Source: Lunularia cruciata
Lineage: Eukaryota; Streptophyta; Marchantiopsida; Lunulariales; Lunulariaceae
Direction: 5' to 3'
Assembly: GCA_948567375.1 (NCBI GenBank)
Contig: OX419759.1
Location: 54,960,593 to 55,024,592 of the forward strand
DNA: 64,000 nucleotides
Positions 1-12,899 of this stretch are shown piece by piece. Position 1 is the first letter of the stretch; the number at the start of each line of letters is the position of its first letter. Below the pieces are notes generated by a model. The model was given only the letters and a program-made list of their open reading frames with translations, did not search any database and was not told the DNA's origin. Position numbers and translations under genes: made by a program.

Positions 1-138
1 ATCTTAGCTATGACTAACTTTAGCTAAAATGACTAATGTAGAACCATCCTTCATCTCTATATAAATAATATCTCTCAAGTACTTGTAATACCAAGCTAAA
101 TATCACAATACTACACACATGCACAAATGGATGTTACA
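1..138 (-). repeat. 3' LTR of element A, truncated by window start
   Basis: Only the terminal 138 bp are inside the window. They end at the motif complementary to TGTAACA and are followed directly by the polypurine tract. The sequence aligns with 7104-7241 of the same element's other LTR and with 25045-25182 of element C. About 550 bp of this LTR must lie outside the window, judging from the 691-bp partner. Confidence 0.92.
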
Positions 139-156
139 TTTACCCCCGGACTAAGT
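139..156 (-). other. Polypurine tract of element A
   Basis: Read on the minus strand, the purine-rich run CCGGGGGTAAA directly precedes the 3' LTR. The same tract sits at 25183-25193 in element C, which supports its role as the plus-strand DNA primer. Confidence 0.8.
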
Positions 157-299
157 TTTCACTTTGTCCTCAAAGTGAAGATCTCTTTACCTTCTATAAT
201 ACATCTTAAACTCATCATGGTTAATCTTATCAAAGTGTCTTCCTCCCAACTCCTTGAGATCATAAGTGTAATTGCCCCACACCTTCTCCACTATGAAAG

Positions 300-3200
300 G
301 TCCAAAGTACTTAGACAAAAATTTCTTTTGCACTCTCTTGAATCAAATAGAATTAAACAACATTACCCAATCACCTTGTTTGAAAAGCTCCACCTTCTTC
401 TTGCCTTGCCTCTTGTCATAAATCTCCTTTTGATTCCTTTGGGCCTACTCCACTCAAGCCATAGCAATTGCTCTTGCCTCTTCCAACTCCATGAGTTGTT
501 CCTTCCTTGACTTCTCCGCATCAACTCCTTGTGTTTTCTTCAATCTCCTATGAATGCTTTGGAAGAGTGAAAGATCAAAGTGAATAGGTAAGGTAGACTC
601 AATACCATATACCAATTGAAAAGGAGAATATCCGGTGGAAGTCTTCATGGTTATCCTATACTCACACAAAACCGCATGAATCCTCTTGTCCTAATGATGT
701 TTAGCTCCATCTATTTTTGCATCTTTGGCCAACATCATGCACAAGGTCTGATTGGTTCTCTCTGCCAAGCCATTGGAATTTGGCTTATAGGATGTAGTTA
801 CTCTATGTGTGATAGAGAAATGTTGTAGCATGGCTGAAGTGATGCTTCTTGTAAACTCTCCTCCTCTATCAAAAACCAACTCCAAAGGGTATCCAAACCT
901 AGTGATAATATGTTCATAAAGAAATCTACCAACTTCATCTTCATTCTTGTCCCTCAATGGTCTAGCCTCAACCCACTTGGTAAGGTAATCAGTAACTACC
1001 ACAATGTACCAATTGTTCCTTGGGGTTCTATTGAGAGGACCTACAAAATTAATTCCTCACTTTTCAAAAGGTCCTAGCAATGGAATTGATCTAAGTGGTA
1101 GAGTGGAAGTAGATTTTCTAGCAAAAGCTTGACAAACATGACAAGTTTTGCAATAATTGAGACAATCCTTGAAAATCACTCTCCAGGGTAACCTGCATCT
1201 AGAATCTTGAAAGCAGTCACCTTTCTTTCAAAGTGTCTTCCACACACTAAACCTTCATGAAACTCCTTTATCAGTAGGATAGACTCTTCCTTACCCATTG
1301 TTCTTTGAAGTAGACCATCTGCTCCTTGGTGAAAAAGAATATCCTCCACCATTGTGTAAGGTCTTGATCTTGCTGCAAGGGCCTTCCTCTCTCTAACATA
1401 CATCCCTTCTGGATAGTTACCTCTTGTCACAAAATCCACAATCTCCTTGTACTCCTTTGGAACCTCTTGAGTGATTGAGATTGTCATGAGCTCCTCATCC
1501 GGGAAGGAATCATCCTCTAGCTCAACTCTATCATTATCATAGGCTTTAAATAACAAATTAGCATTTGCATGTTTCTTTTCTGGCCTATCCTCAATGGTGT
1601 AGTTATACTCAGACAAGAGTATCATCCACCTTGCTAAACTCCCTTCAACATTAGGCTTGTTGAAGATGTACTTCAAGGCTTTCTGATCTGTGAAAATGGT
1701 GGCTTTCTCTCCAATCAAATAGTGTCTAAACTACTTGAGACCAAATATCACTGCCAACCCTTCTCTCTCCATGAAAAAGTAGTTCTTTTTTGCTAAAACC
1801 ATTTGCCTACTAGCATAAGCTATTGGATGATCATGCCAATCTTGGTCTAATTGACTAAGAGTTCATCCTATAGCTACATTCAAAGCATCAGTGTAAAGGA
1901 TGAAAGGCTTACTCCAATCAGGTTTAGCAAGAATTGGAGCTACAACAAGGGATTGCTTGAGCTCCTTAAAAGCTTTGAGAGCCTCCTTGTCCTCCAAAAT
2001 CACCATGTAATCTACACCCTTCTTCATGTAGATGGTCAATGCATAAGCCTTGTTGGAAAATGAGAAGATGAACCTGCTATAATATCCAACCATCCCCAAG
2101 AATTAGCTTAACTTTGTCAACCTTGAAGGGAATGGAAGGTCTGAGGTTTTCCTCTCAAGATCAACTACTATTCCATCCTTGGAGATGATGTGCTCCAAAA
2201 GTAGACCTTCTTCACATCCAAAAATGCACTTCTCTAGGTTGAGTAATGCATTTGCCTCATCCAAGCATTGCAAGACCTTGATTAGGTGCTCAAAGTGCTC
2301 CTCCTTGCTCCCATGGACACAAAAGTCATCAATGAAGTCTCTCACAAATTTCCATTGAAAGGTTCAAATACCTTGTTCATGAACCGTTGGAATGTGGTTG
2401 GAGCATTGCAAAGCCCAAAAGGCATGACCTTGAAAGCGTAAGTTCTCCTAGGTGTGGTGAATGTGGTGAGTTGTTGATGCTTTGGTGCAATCTTGATTTG
2501 GTTATATCCACTATAATCATCTCCAAAACTATACCTCTCATGACCTACTACCTCCTCCAAGATCTCATCAATGAATGGCAATAGATAGTAGTCCTTCTTG
2601 GTAACAACATTGAGCGTCTTGTAATCCACACATACCCAAAGCTTGCCATTATTTTTCTTCACAATCACAATTGGAGACACCCATTCTGAATTCTCCACCT
2701 CAAAGATAAATCCAGCCTCCTTGAGCTTATCAATCTCCTCTTTCACAACCAAAGATATTGGTGGGCTAATGCAACATTGCTTTTGGTGGATTGGTCTTGC
2801 ATGTGACTCCAAATCTATCTTGTGCTCCTCCAAGGTGACTTCCTTCAAATCCTTGTAATTGAAAGTAAAAACATGGATGAACTTACGGAAATTATCCTCA
2901 AATCTCACCTTCTACTCCTTGGTAACATTTGGGCCATACTTGAGGGTAGCTAACCTTCTCTCTACCTCCTCAAGTTTCAATGGTGATTTATTTGGGTCCT
3001 TCAAAACCTCTAACTTAGGCGCAAAATCCATAGCACACAAGGGATACACATTTGAATCCAATTCAGATTCATCCTCCTCCATGGAAGTCTTGTCCTCCAT
3101 GCTTGTGTCCACACTTGAAGCTCCTTCTTCAGAATCTAATTCCCAATGATCACAAGATGGTGTATCTGAATGTGAAGTGTTGGTGGTGTTAGTCACAAGA

Positions 3201-3560
3201 ACTGTGACTCAATGGTTTGATGGCCCAATCCTCAAGTACCATTTGTGCCATTGATCAGTTGTGCGTGCTGCTCTCAACCATGTCCTCCTAAGAACTAAGT
3301 CATAGCTTGAATCCTTCAAGACTTGGAAAGTCATGAGATTTTGAACTCCCATAATTGAAACTACCACCTTAACCATCACCCCTATTGGTCAAACTTGTTG
3401 CTTGTTTACCATGCTCACCACAATGTTGAGGGTATCATACCCAACTTCTTCATCTACCTTTTTGACATGGCATTCACTGTTGATCCTCCATCAACAAGTG
3501 CATCCTTGATGTTGTGACCATTCGCTCTCACATCAATCTTGGAGGCATATTCACAAGCTT
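300..3560 (-). pseudogene. Element A pol region (protease, RT, RNase H, integrase), broken
   Basis: The fragments match the pol of element C in order: an RT block with the motif region around GYNQIKIAP and MPFGLCNAP, an RNase H block with YTIEDRPEKKHANA, and an integrase core with the stretch VVTDYLTKWVEARPL and the downstream SNGLAERTNQTL. The region is decayed across its length and cannot yield a full polyprotein. No chromodomain follows integrase. Judged by similarity with element C this is a Gypsy pol of the Tat/Athila-like side; assignment to a named subfamily would need a tree. Confidence 0.88.
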
Positions 3561-5010
3561 CCCATGGTGCTGGCTTGGCATCCACCACCCCCATTGATAT
3601 TGGAGCTTTTACCTTCTTTCTTCCTCTTGCTCCTTGTAGAACTCAAACCACCTCTAAGCTCCTTTCTCAAGGTAGGGTTCAAAGCAATCAATTGGCCTAC
3701 TGTGATGTTAGCCTTGTGGCTACCAACATCCTCCAACACATCATAGTTCCATTGATGCTTTTGAATCAAGAAATTCTCCATCCTCAACTTCTTCCTTGGA
3801 ATCTTTTTTGTTGATGGTGTTGATGTGAAAGTACTCCTAGTAGACATAGGAGTATCCTTGCTTGGAGTAAATCCTTGAGAAGAGTGAACATCCTCTGCAA
3901 AATGAGCTCTCTTCTTCTCTTGTGCCAAAAGCTCCAAATTAAGACCCTTGGAGTTTGAGCACTCTCCCTTCTCATACTTGCTCTCAACCACATCCATTGA
4001 TGTTATCTCCTTACCTTTGTTTGGATTAGGAGCCATTTGGGTTTCACTTCCTCCCTCTTTCCCTCTATTGCCTCCCTCATAGCCCCTTCCTCCATGGTAA
4101 GTGGAATTTGGGCAATTCCTTTGGATATGGCCTCTTCCTCCACAACCAAAAAAATATCTCTCATTGAAATTATTGGTTTTTTGGTCTCCTCTATATGGAT
4201 AGTTTCCATAACTCCTAGGCCCTCTCTCCACATTCTGATCCACCTCTCTCTTCTCCCATAGTTGCACCACATTGATCTTGAGATCTGCAAGTTATTCTGT
4301 GATAATTTGAAGTGGATCCTTTGATGGAGGTGCAAGAACTGAAGCAACTACTACTTGTGGTGCAACCTTTACCACCATAGTATCAGAAGTACCAGCATAC
4401 TTGTAACCTTGAGGAGGATGCCCAACCTCCTTCATCACCAAATCACTCTCATCTTCTTCCAAACTCTCCTCCATACAAATTGCAATCTTGATAGCTTCAA
4501 CCTTGGAAGAAGGTTTCTCATATCTCACCTTGCTTATAATTTGTGGTCTCAATCTTCACACAAAATTCTTGGTGAGCATGGCCTCTATGCCAATCATAGT
4601 AGTCTCCACATCATCCCCACCCTTCCTCAACACCATGCAAAATCTGGACTCTAACTTTTCCACTCTTTCCACATAGACTCTCACTTTCTCTCCATCTCCT
4701 TGTTTGAGAAAGGTAACCTCACTCATCAATCTCTCATAACTCTCATATGGAAGAAAGTTCTCAATGAGTCCTAAAGTCAAACTCTCCCAAGACTCTTCTT
4801 CACCATCTCTCCTCTCTCTCTTTTGGTATTCTGACTCATACCATGCAAGTGTTGCATCCTCAAAGAAATCTGGTAATAATGATGCCTACTCATTCTTCCT
4901 CCTCTCATGGTTTCCTATGCAAGTTCTCTTTAAGTCTCTCACAAAGGCCTCCACATCTTCTCCATCCTTGCCAAAGAAAACCGGAAGTTTCCCCATCTTA
5001 ACCTCTCACT
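3560..5010 (-). pseudogene. Element A gag with CCHC zinc knuckle, broken
   Basis: The capsid/nucleocapsid region contains a CCHC knuckle of the form CGGRGHIQRNC, preceded by a Gly/Arg/Asn-rich stretch and a retrotransposon gag core with LPVFFGKDGEDVEAF-like and WYESEYQKR-like wording that is clearer in element C. The protease-side sequence follows without the long spacer seen in Ogre-type elements. The region is broken. Confidence 0.82.
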
Positions 5011-5215
5011 ATCTTTCTTTTTTCTCAAATTTTTTTCTCACTCCATAATTGATAGAGTACGTATATGACTAACACCATTTGAGAATAATCCACCCTAGGG
5101 AACAAAAAAGGTTCAGGTTGCTCCAAAATTTTTATAGCAACATCAAATCCTAGAGTGCATATTAATTAAACTCTCATGGTTAGTTTATCCATAAGTTGAA
5201 AGATTATCTCCATCA

Positions 5216-5665
5216 TTAATCTTGAGAACTAGTTGATGAAGGCGGTAGTTTTTTTGGAGCTGTACTAAGACTCTCTCCAAGATGCTTCACCAAACTCTCC
5301 AAAAGTGCTTTTACTCTACTAAATTCATGTCCTTTTGGAAGTCCTTCCACTCCACAAACCTCATAAAACTCCTTGGTCTTAGATCTTCTCCCTCCTAATC
5401 TTGGTGAAGAAGGTCCAACATGCAAAGCCAAATCAAGTAAACCTCTCCTTTCTCTCAATCTCTTGCTCTCAAAAGTTGATGGACATGAACTTGCCATATG
5501 TCCCTTCTTTCCACATAAAAAGCATTTAGACTCACTCTTGCTTCCAGGTGGTGTAGGTTTTTGGCTCCTCTCAACACTCTCTTCAAATTCTATTCTAAAC
5601 TCCCTTCTCCTCAAATCCACCCCTAAAATCACCTCAAACCCTTGGAGAACCTTGCATAGCCTCAA
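5216..5665 (-). CDS. Extra zinc-knuckle frame upstream of gag (element A copy)
   Basis: A 149-codon frame lies between the primer site and gag on the same strand. It carries one CCHC knuckle (CFLCGKKGHMASSC) at about residues 48-61, followed by a basic Arg/Leu-rich segment and a second Cys/His group (C-x2-E-G-L-P-K-G-H-E). It is a separate knuckle from the one in gag. A matching frame lies at the equivalent place in element C (30327-30764), so the frame is a family feature and not chance. Function is unknown; the knuckle suggests nucleic-acid binding. It could be the remains of a longer upstream protein, as in Ogre-type elements that carry an additional ORF before gag. Confidence 0.65.
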   Translation of the reverse strand: MRLCKVLQGFEVILGVDLRRREFRIEFEESVERSQKPTPPGSKSESKCFLCGKKGHMASSCPSTFESKRLRERRGLLDLALHVGPSSPRLGGRRSKTKEFYEVCGVEGLPKGHEFSRVKALLESLVKHLGESLSTAPKKLPPSSTSSQD

Positions 5666-6334
5666 TTTCCACTCTTGGTGACCCCCTATGTTCCCAAGAT
5701 GAGTCTAAATCCTCAAACATATTTTTTGTTGCCCTCACACTCCGCATGCATGAAATCTAAATTGTTGCCCTCACAATGTTAGTCAAATCTCGCAGTTGGT
5801 ATCTCATAGTACTCTGAAAGTTTTTAAGCTTGATCATAACTCCAGGAAATTCCTTCCTGCAAAATTTCAGATCTTTTCATTAAGCAATTTGGCCTAGGCA
5901 TCTTTCTATTGAGCACACATATTTCAGATTTGCTCTAAAAATCACCCCCTTCACTTAAAAAACTTTTAACTCTTTGCTGGAGAATGATCTATGTCTAATT
6001 TTTGTGTTAATAGGTAGGATATAATGCACTAAATGTTTTAAGAAAGTTTCACCGCTATCAACTAAAACTTGAAGAAATGGCAGACTCTGTAAAATTTTCT
6101 AGAGAGCATGCAATTGAAGGAGCAATTTTTACCCTATCAACTTTCAAAAATTCTAGCCCAGTGTGCATAACAGCTCTCACAATAATTTCAAGTATGCTAA
6201 CTGAAGGATAACCCAAGATATCATGTGTAGAAATTTCAAGTCTGGATCCCAAAATTGAGATTTTGCTTAAGATCACCTTAATCCCCAAAGTCTATAATCC
6301 ACCTCACACAATCTCTCAAAATCCTCTCAAGTGT

Positions 6335-6510
6335 ACAAGATGTACAAAATTACCTCAACAACATCATAATGAACTCCAAGGTCTATAGGAACTACTATAA
6401 AACTGGGTCCAAATTTTCTAATATAAGTTCAGCACTCTCCTCCTCTAAAGTTCTCCAAGTGAGCTCTCATAACCTCCTTGTGTCCAATATAGAAATGAAC
6501 GCGGAACATT
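6335..6510 (-). pseudogene. Leader frame of element A, decayed
   Basis: This is the equivalent of the 31412-31582 leader frame of element C, located between the primer site and the rest of the leader. Sequence similarity to C is plain at the DNA level but the frame is no longer open throughout. See the leader-frame finding for what is shared with other families. Confidence 0.55.
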
Positions 6511-6550
6511 ATCTTGCCTTCTAGAGATGTCTCAAAAATGGAACCAAAAA

Positions 6551-7241
6551 TGTGAGCAGATATGTCTCTCATTCAGGATGAACCTCTAATGGCTATTATG
6601 GTAGCACACAATGGACTAAGAAAGCAAAGAACCCCAACTCCATCATACTCCTCTAAGGCTAACACTCTAAGACTCAAGACATTGCTTACTAGAGAACTCA
6701 ATAAAAGAGATATAGTTGCAACTGAAATGATTATGAGTACCTCCTCATCCCTTGTTTATATACTTGTGAAATAGTTACGTACCAAAGTAGCTAATTACTG
6801 GAGTAACTCAAGTTACTAGGCTAAAAGTCAAGTAAAGTCAAAAAGTAAAAAGGAATATTCATCCCCATGGATATATTCCACTAAGCATGTGATCTTATCC
6901 TAACCCAACCACTAAGTCAAGGATTCCTTCACATGGGCTATCCTTAGAGCATAGAAGAATCCAAAACAAAAAGGCTTGCGGGCCCAAGAGTTCTCAACTC
7001 TTTTCTCAAAGCCAAACATCTGAGAATAATACCAAGTCAACACACTAGAATCCAAAAAGTGATGCTTGTCTTTTCCACTTCCTCTAGAGTAAGGTCTCCT
7101 CTATCTTAGCTATGACTAACTTTAGCTAAGCATAACTAATGTAGAACCATCCTTTATCTCTACATAAATAATATCTCTCAAGTACTTATAATACCAAACT
7201 AAATATCACAATACCACACACATGTACAAATGGGTGTTACA
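6551..7241 (-). repeat. 5' LTR of element A (691 bp)
   Basis: It has TG...CA termini (plus-strand reading starts TGTGAGC and ends GGTGTTACA). It aligns along its length with the LTRs of element C and with four further family copies at 15856, 38554, 44276 and 31624. A primer-site-like sequence lies directly to its left. A TATA-like TATATAA motif is conserved in the family in the middle of the LTR. Confidence 0.93.
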
Positions 7242-8858
7242 CTTCCAAGATTGTGCTAGACTCAATTTGTATAGTAGCAAGTGGTTGACTAATATGTAGT
7301 CCATCATGCATTCCATCATCACCTACCACACTTGCATTAGAACATCTAGGAGCCATGGATGTCATCTATAGTGCTTCAAAGAGAGTGAAAGATTGGGGAA
7401 GTCTGACTTGTCTAATATTCTCTCCTCTCTATGGGTCCAATTCCACTAATGCTCCTCTAGGCTCTAGAGTATGTATGGCCTTCCATTGTGGAAAATACAT
7501 CTACTTGTGCTATTACGCACATAAAGTCTAGGATATCTTTATCACCAGCATAAGAGGTAGAAGCATATGAGGCTCCAAACTATGAGGACATAAGAGGTGG
7601 AAGCCTCATATGCTGGAGCATTTAGATCACACCCAAATGTGATCTCTTTTGAATTATGGCCATGCTAGCCAATCTTTGGTCCAACTGCTCAATCCGAGTA
7701 ACCATGATTGTATCAAAAGCAAAGGTAGGTATTAGGTCCTTACTAGGTGTAGGTTCCCTACCACCACCTCTACCACCTTGTTCTCCATGACCTATAGCTT
7801 CTCTACCACCTACCATATTAGCCCTATCACTTTGTAACTATGAGTGACGATCAAAGTATTGGTAACTAGTGTGACTGAATCTATGGTAATGGTCACAATA
7901 TTTGTGTGCTGGTTATGGTGCACTAGAGGTTTCATGTCCATTTCTCTAAGTGCACTCTCTCTTGTGGTGAGGTCCACCACAAATCCAACACGAAATACCA
8001 CCACTCATTGGTTGCTATTGACTTCAAAATCAAGGTAAAGGTCTACATGCATTTGGCTCTTTGCTTGCCATATAAGATTTCAGTTGCCCAATCTACCCTC
8101 AAAAGTCAACACAATGTAGTGCATTCTATTGCACTCTAGAAGAAGTAACAACTATGGATGAGGTCAACTTACCAAATCTAGATGTCACCGCTCTCTCTTC
8201 TACCATGTTGAGCTCAATGCACTCAACTAAACTAAAGACCACTCCCAAAGTAATTAAGCTAGCCTATAACAATGTAACATCACATACTCTACATTGAAAC
8301 TCCTTGTTCACAATCCCATACCAAAATTGTTTAAGTAACTTCTTAAGTGAAACTGATCAACCATCTCATACAAATGTATGCCTCGAGTAGGCTCTCTCCA
8401 GCCTTTGACTAGAACTCTTGCAAGCTCCTCAACTTGTCAATTTGCACTCCCTAGTGGTTCTACCTCAAACATTGAAAGAAATCCACCATGGGTTAAACTT
8501 TAGTATGCACCACCTCTTGTTGTGGTACCTCCACTCATAGTAGAATCATCTCCAACTAATGCACTTCCACTTGATACACCAATGCTACTAGAGCTAGAAC
8601 TCATGGGTATTGCCAATCTATCCTTAGAAACCAAGCTTGAAGTGATAGAGATGTATTGTAGAGACCAATATTATCTCTATAGCTCAATCTCATCTAATTG
8701 AGCTCTCTTGAACTTATGATTATCATCCATTGGTGGAAGGTCCAAGTGTTGGAATAATCTCTTCCATGGCATGAAGGCTGTGAACAAAGTTAGAGTCAAG
8801 ATCTATTGCAGATCACACCAACTATCAAACTCCTAAATAAAGTCATCCAACTCAATGG
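7242..8858 (-). other. Gag-like debris of an unassigned LTR element, target of element B
   Basis: No intact gene is present. On the minus strand a knuckle CWICGGPHHKREC is readable at 7952-7989. It has the C-x2-C-x3-H-x4-C spacing common in plant chromovirus gag proteins. Downstream at 7622-7816 is a Gly/Arg-rich frame with a short amphipathic end. The rest of the stretch is decayed reading frames without recognisable domains. I infer an older Gypsy gag fragment into which element B inserted; the family is not identified. Confidence 0.45.
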
Positions 8859-9510
8859 TATTATATATATCCAAAGAGGATCTGCTCCAAGGAAGCTCCA
8901 CCATAGGATTAGGCACACAGATAGGTGACATGTCAGCAAGCTACACCCTTGGATTACTTACTTGGATGGGTGACATGTCAGTCTAGGTCCTATTTGGTTA
9001 GTCAAACAAGCTTTGACCAGAGGGAATCTTTTAGAGAATCTTCTTGAAAGAGTCTCAAAATCACGTAAGGTACCGTTGGAAAGCTCTCGACAAGACAAAC
9101 GAGGGGGGAGGGAAGGCCAGCCTTTCCTCTATTGGGGGAGGGGAATTTGCACATTTTGAGGCCTAATTCATTCGTTTAGGCTCCAAATTACCTTCAAAGA
9201 TTTCAAGCATATTTTGGTTCCTACTCTATTAGTAGAAGTCCACTTTTGGTGATACCTCTTTCTGATCTGTTTAGTCCATCATGTGTAACATCCTTCCAGA
9301 TGTTACCAAACCGATTCTCACCTTTAAATCATATGTCTAGCTATTGGTTCTAAGGTTCTCAAGTCTATTTTGATTTACGCTCTATTAGTAGAAGTAATCT
9401 TTTGGTGATACTTCTATCTGATCTATTTTGACCATCATGTAAAACATCATTCTAAATGTTACCAAACCAAGTTTCACATCTAGATCATATGGCTAGCCCT
9501 TGGTATTACA
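8859..9510 (-). repeat. 3' LTR of element B, outer end missing
   Basis: Aligns with 14704-15363. Both contain the paired segments with CTTTGGTGATA-like and AACATC...GATGTTACCAA-like wording. The match ends abruptly near 8859, so about 85 bp of the outer end have been lost or replaced. No target duplication can therefore be checked for this element. Confidence 0.88.
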
Positions 9511-9528
9511 GACCTCCCTCCTTTTAAG
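9511..9528 (-). other. Polypurine tract of element B
   Basis: The minus-strand reading CTTAAAAGGAGGGAGGTC abuts the 3' LTR start (TGTAATACC). Position and composition fit the plus-strand primer. Confidence 0.8.
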
Positions 9529-9599
9529 ACGCAACATCCTTGTTGTGCAATTGTTGCTCAAATGCTTGCACCAACACCGGTGCATGTGTCAAATTGGCA

Positions 9600-12500
9600 G
9601 TGGGCTCTCAGGTTGCTTCATAGAGGGAGTAACCTTTCCACTATACTAGATAGTCTACCGACGGATGATGAGTACCACGCATGCGTTTTTGGAGAATACC
9701 TTCCACTTCATATTCCTCTTTGCCATCAATGAGTGTCGGACAAGGTCAAATGTCTTGGGTGGAATGACCCTGGCCTAAGCGGGGAGCATATCTGCGTAGT
9801 AGGGAAACATGGAACACGGGATGGATCTTCATGTGTGGTGGTAGCTCAAGGTGATAGGCCACAGCGCCGATGCGATGAAGAATCAAGAAAGGCCCAATAA
9901 AATAAGGTCTGAGCTTACAAGGTCCAACTAATGTGAGGTTGGTTGTCAATAGCCACACTTGATCCCCAACATTGAACTCCATGTGCCTACGGTATGCATC
10001 AGCATAATGCTTCTATCAATTTTGTGCAATCTATAATCTGTGCTTGGCACTCTCTACACCTTGTTGGATTCTAGAAACAAAAGTGTTGACTACATCGACC
10101 TTGGTAGCCATTGGACTGATCTTCATCAAGCTAGAAGGTGTGAAGGGATGCTCACCATACATGATGAAGAACAAAGTGACTTGGGTAGATGCACTCACTG
10201 AATTGTTGTAAGCAAATTCCACCAATGAGAGTAGGGTGTCCCACCTCTCTTGCTTTTCTAAGGTGAAGCTACATAACATGTCTTCAATCGTGCAATTTGC
10301 CCGCTCTGTTTGGCCATCTGTTTGTGGGTGGTAATATGTGGACATGGCCAACTTGGTTTTGAAGAAACCAAAGAGTGTTTGCCAAAAAACTTGATAGAGG
10401 CGATTGAGTGCCTCTATCAATGATAAGTATCTAGACAAGCCATGGTGAGAGAAGACTGCATCTCAGTATAATTGAGCTAGTTGTGGAGAGGTCACATCCT
10501 TGGTGGTAGGGCATACATGAATCATTTTGCTGAGCCGGTCCACAAAGACCACAATGGAGTCAAACCTTACGGTGGTCTTGGGTAATTCACAAATGAGATC
10601 CATACTCACTTGTTCCCAACATTGGGTAGGCACGGAGAGAGTTTGAAGGAGCCATGCAAGAGCTTGATTAGAAGCTTTGTTCTATTGACAAAGAAGGCAA
10701 TTGCACATGTAGTCCATCACGTTGTTGCTCATCTTAGGCCAATGGTAATGGCATTGGATTGCATCCAAGGTTTTGTCCACTCCGACATGACCTGCAATGG
10801 CCAAATCATGACATTTTGCTAGAATGGTGATGCGTAATTCTAGGACATTTGGGATCCATAATGTGCCATCACAAAAGGTGAGTCCTTGGGTACTAGTGAT
10901 GCCTTTGGATGATTGCGCTTCTACAATCTATTGATCAATTTTTGTAGCTGCCAGAATTTAGGGTTAATCTTAACCTCTGCCACCAAGTTGTTTGCTATTG
11001 GTATGCAGGTGAATGCATCTGCAAGTTGCTTCTTACCTTCCATGTAGGTGATTTTCATGTTGGAGCATTGTTGGCACTCTGCCCACCAAATTTGGCAATG
11101 AGATACATCCTTTTGCGTCTCGAGGTAGACTAGAGGTTTGTGGTCTATCTCTACTACAAATACCTTCTTGCCCAAATAGTGCTTCTAATGCTTGGTTGCC
11201 AGAATGATGGCTAGCTCTTCTCATTCTATGGTGTAGTAGTTGCGCTCTACCGGTAACAACTTTCGAGAGAAAAATGGAATTGGATGCCATTTGTCATGCC
11301 ATTCTTGTTGTGGGACTGCTCTTATTGCTACACCTGATGCATTTGTAGCCAACTTGATTGGACGTTTTGGGTCATACCACGTCAAGATTGGTGCATGTAG
11401 CAAGGCGGCTTTCAATTCTTGAACGGTCAACTCTTGGACGGTTCTCCATGTCCACTTCTTCTTGTTGCCAAGTAGTGCAATTAATGGTTGTGCAACCTTA
11501 GAGAAGTCCTTGACAAATCTACAATAGAATCTTGTCAATCCCAAGAAGCTCTTGAATTGAGTCTGATCTTCTAGGGCACTCCATTTTTGAATGACCTCTA
11601 TATTATCTGTCAATACTTGAATGCCCTCTTCACTTAATCTATGCCCTAAGTAGTCTACTTTAGACTTGCTAAATTTGCAATTTGAGATTTTGGCATACAA
11701 TCGATTCTGTCTTAGAATCTGGAGGACCTCTTGTAAATGTTGTTTCTGTTCCATCATTGTGCTACTATATACTTAGATATCATCCAAGAAGACAATAACA
11801 CACTTATCTAAGTATGGACAAAATATGTCATTCATTAGACTAATGAAAGTGGCAAGTGCATTGGTGAGGCCAAAAGGCATCACAAGATACTCAAAGTGAC
11901 CATACCTGGTTCAAAAGGCAGTTTTGTACACATCCTCCTATGCAATTTGGATTTGATTGTAACCACTCCACAAGTCCAATTTGGTGAAGTATCTTGCTCC
12001 ATGGAGTTGATTAAACAAGTCATCCATGCGAGGTAAGGGGTATCTATTCTTCATTAATTGTTGATTGTGACCTCGATAGTCAATGCACATGCGCATTGTA
12101 CCATCCTTCTTCTTCACAAACAAGACATGAGCCCCATATGGTGATACGCTAGGTTGGATGAACCCCTTCTACAACATCTCCTCAATTTGAGTCTTACACT
12201 CCTCCAACTCATGAGGTGATAGGCAATATGGGGCCTTACAAGGAGGTGTCTTCCCCAAGAATGTCTCAATTTTATGATCTACTCTCCTTTTTGGTGGTAA
12301 TCCTTAAGGTAGATCATCAAGAAAAACATCTTGAAATTCATCCACCACATCCTTCAATCTCTCAAGAATTTGTCCATTGAGTTGTGCACTCTGGACTTCT
12401 CTTATTAGACCCGTGAAACATCTATCAGTCTTATAGACAGTTGTCGTCCCTATGACATATAGAGGCAAATCTTGCATGGGTGATTTTTCTTTAACCCCAA

Positions 12501-12843
12501 TGATTGACCATTGGTGAGTTCTCACTACTTTCTTCCTCCAATCTACCATAGGTTTGTAATGCTCTATCCATGGCATGCCTAAGATTATATCATAACAAGC
12601 TAATTGTATCACTTGCCACTTGATTGTTTCTTGATAGTCTCTTACAAAGAGTGTGACCCGTCTAGGTAATGATTCAATCCTCTCTATTTTCCTATTAGGC
12701 AACTCTACTTCTTCACTCCCATCTCTTTCTAGATCCATTCCCAATCTTATGGCAACAAAGCAAGTTAAGAAATTCTCTGTTGCTCCCGGATCGATTAATA
12801 CTCTCACTTGATTGCCTTCCAGGACTCCATTCACAACAATCAA
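9600..12843 (-). pseudogene. Element B pol: protease, RT, RNase H, integrase, chromodomain (broken)
   Basis: Protease is recognised by VRVLIDPGATENFL with a conserved I-L-G-M-P-W downstream. RT is recognised by CIDYRG and [14 protein letters not shown], RNase H by VVEIDHKPLVYL, and the integrase core and C-terminus by YYHPQTDGQTERAN and HPVFHVSLLRRY. Beyond integrase, at about 9600-9735, the reading EEYEVEGIL...WKGYSLYEA is a chromodomain, which in chromoviruses targets integration to marked chromatin. The region is decayed. Confidence 0.88.
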
Positions 12844-12899
12844 TTGTGAGGTTGCCTTTCAGGATCTTTGCACATTAGTCTTCTTCCTTCCCTTGCTTC

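Larger units (their letters stand above)
1..7241 (-). mobile_element. Element A: Ty3/Gypsy (Tat/Athila-like, non-chromovirus), broken, cut by window edge
   Basis: This is a reverse-strand LTR retrotransposon. The 5' LTR lies at the right (6551-7241) and the 3' LTR runs off the left edge (1-138 visible). Parts read leftwards: primer site, decayed leader frame (about 6335-6510), extra zinc-knuckle frame (5216-5665), gag (about 3560-5010), protease (about 3240-3560), reverse transcriptase (about 1860-2900), RNase H (about 1400-1760), integrase (about 300-1180) and polypurine tract (139-150). Layout and sequence match element C closely, so both belong to one family. There is no chromodomain after integrase, and the RT wording (GYNQI, MPFGLCNAPTTFQRFM) fits the Tat/Athila side. 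The visible ends of the LTRs differ by roughly 7%, so it is clearly older than C. It is broken, with on the order of ten or more disabling lesions. Confidence 0.93.

Noticed and set aside
127-510. Forward-strand open frame of 127 codons at the left end, and its twin at 25171-25554
   Set aside because: Both lie antisense to integrase of elements A and C and mirror each other only because the elements are related.
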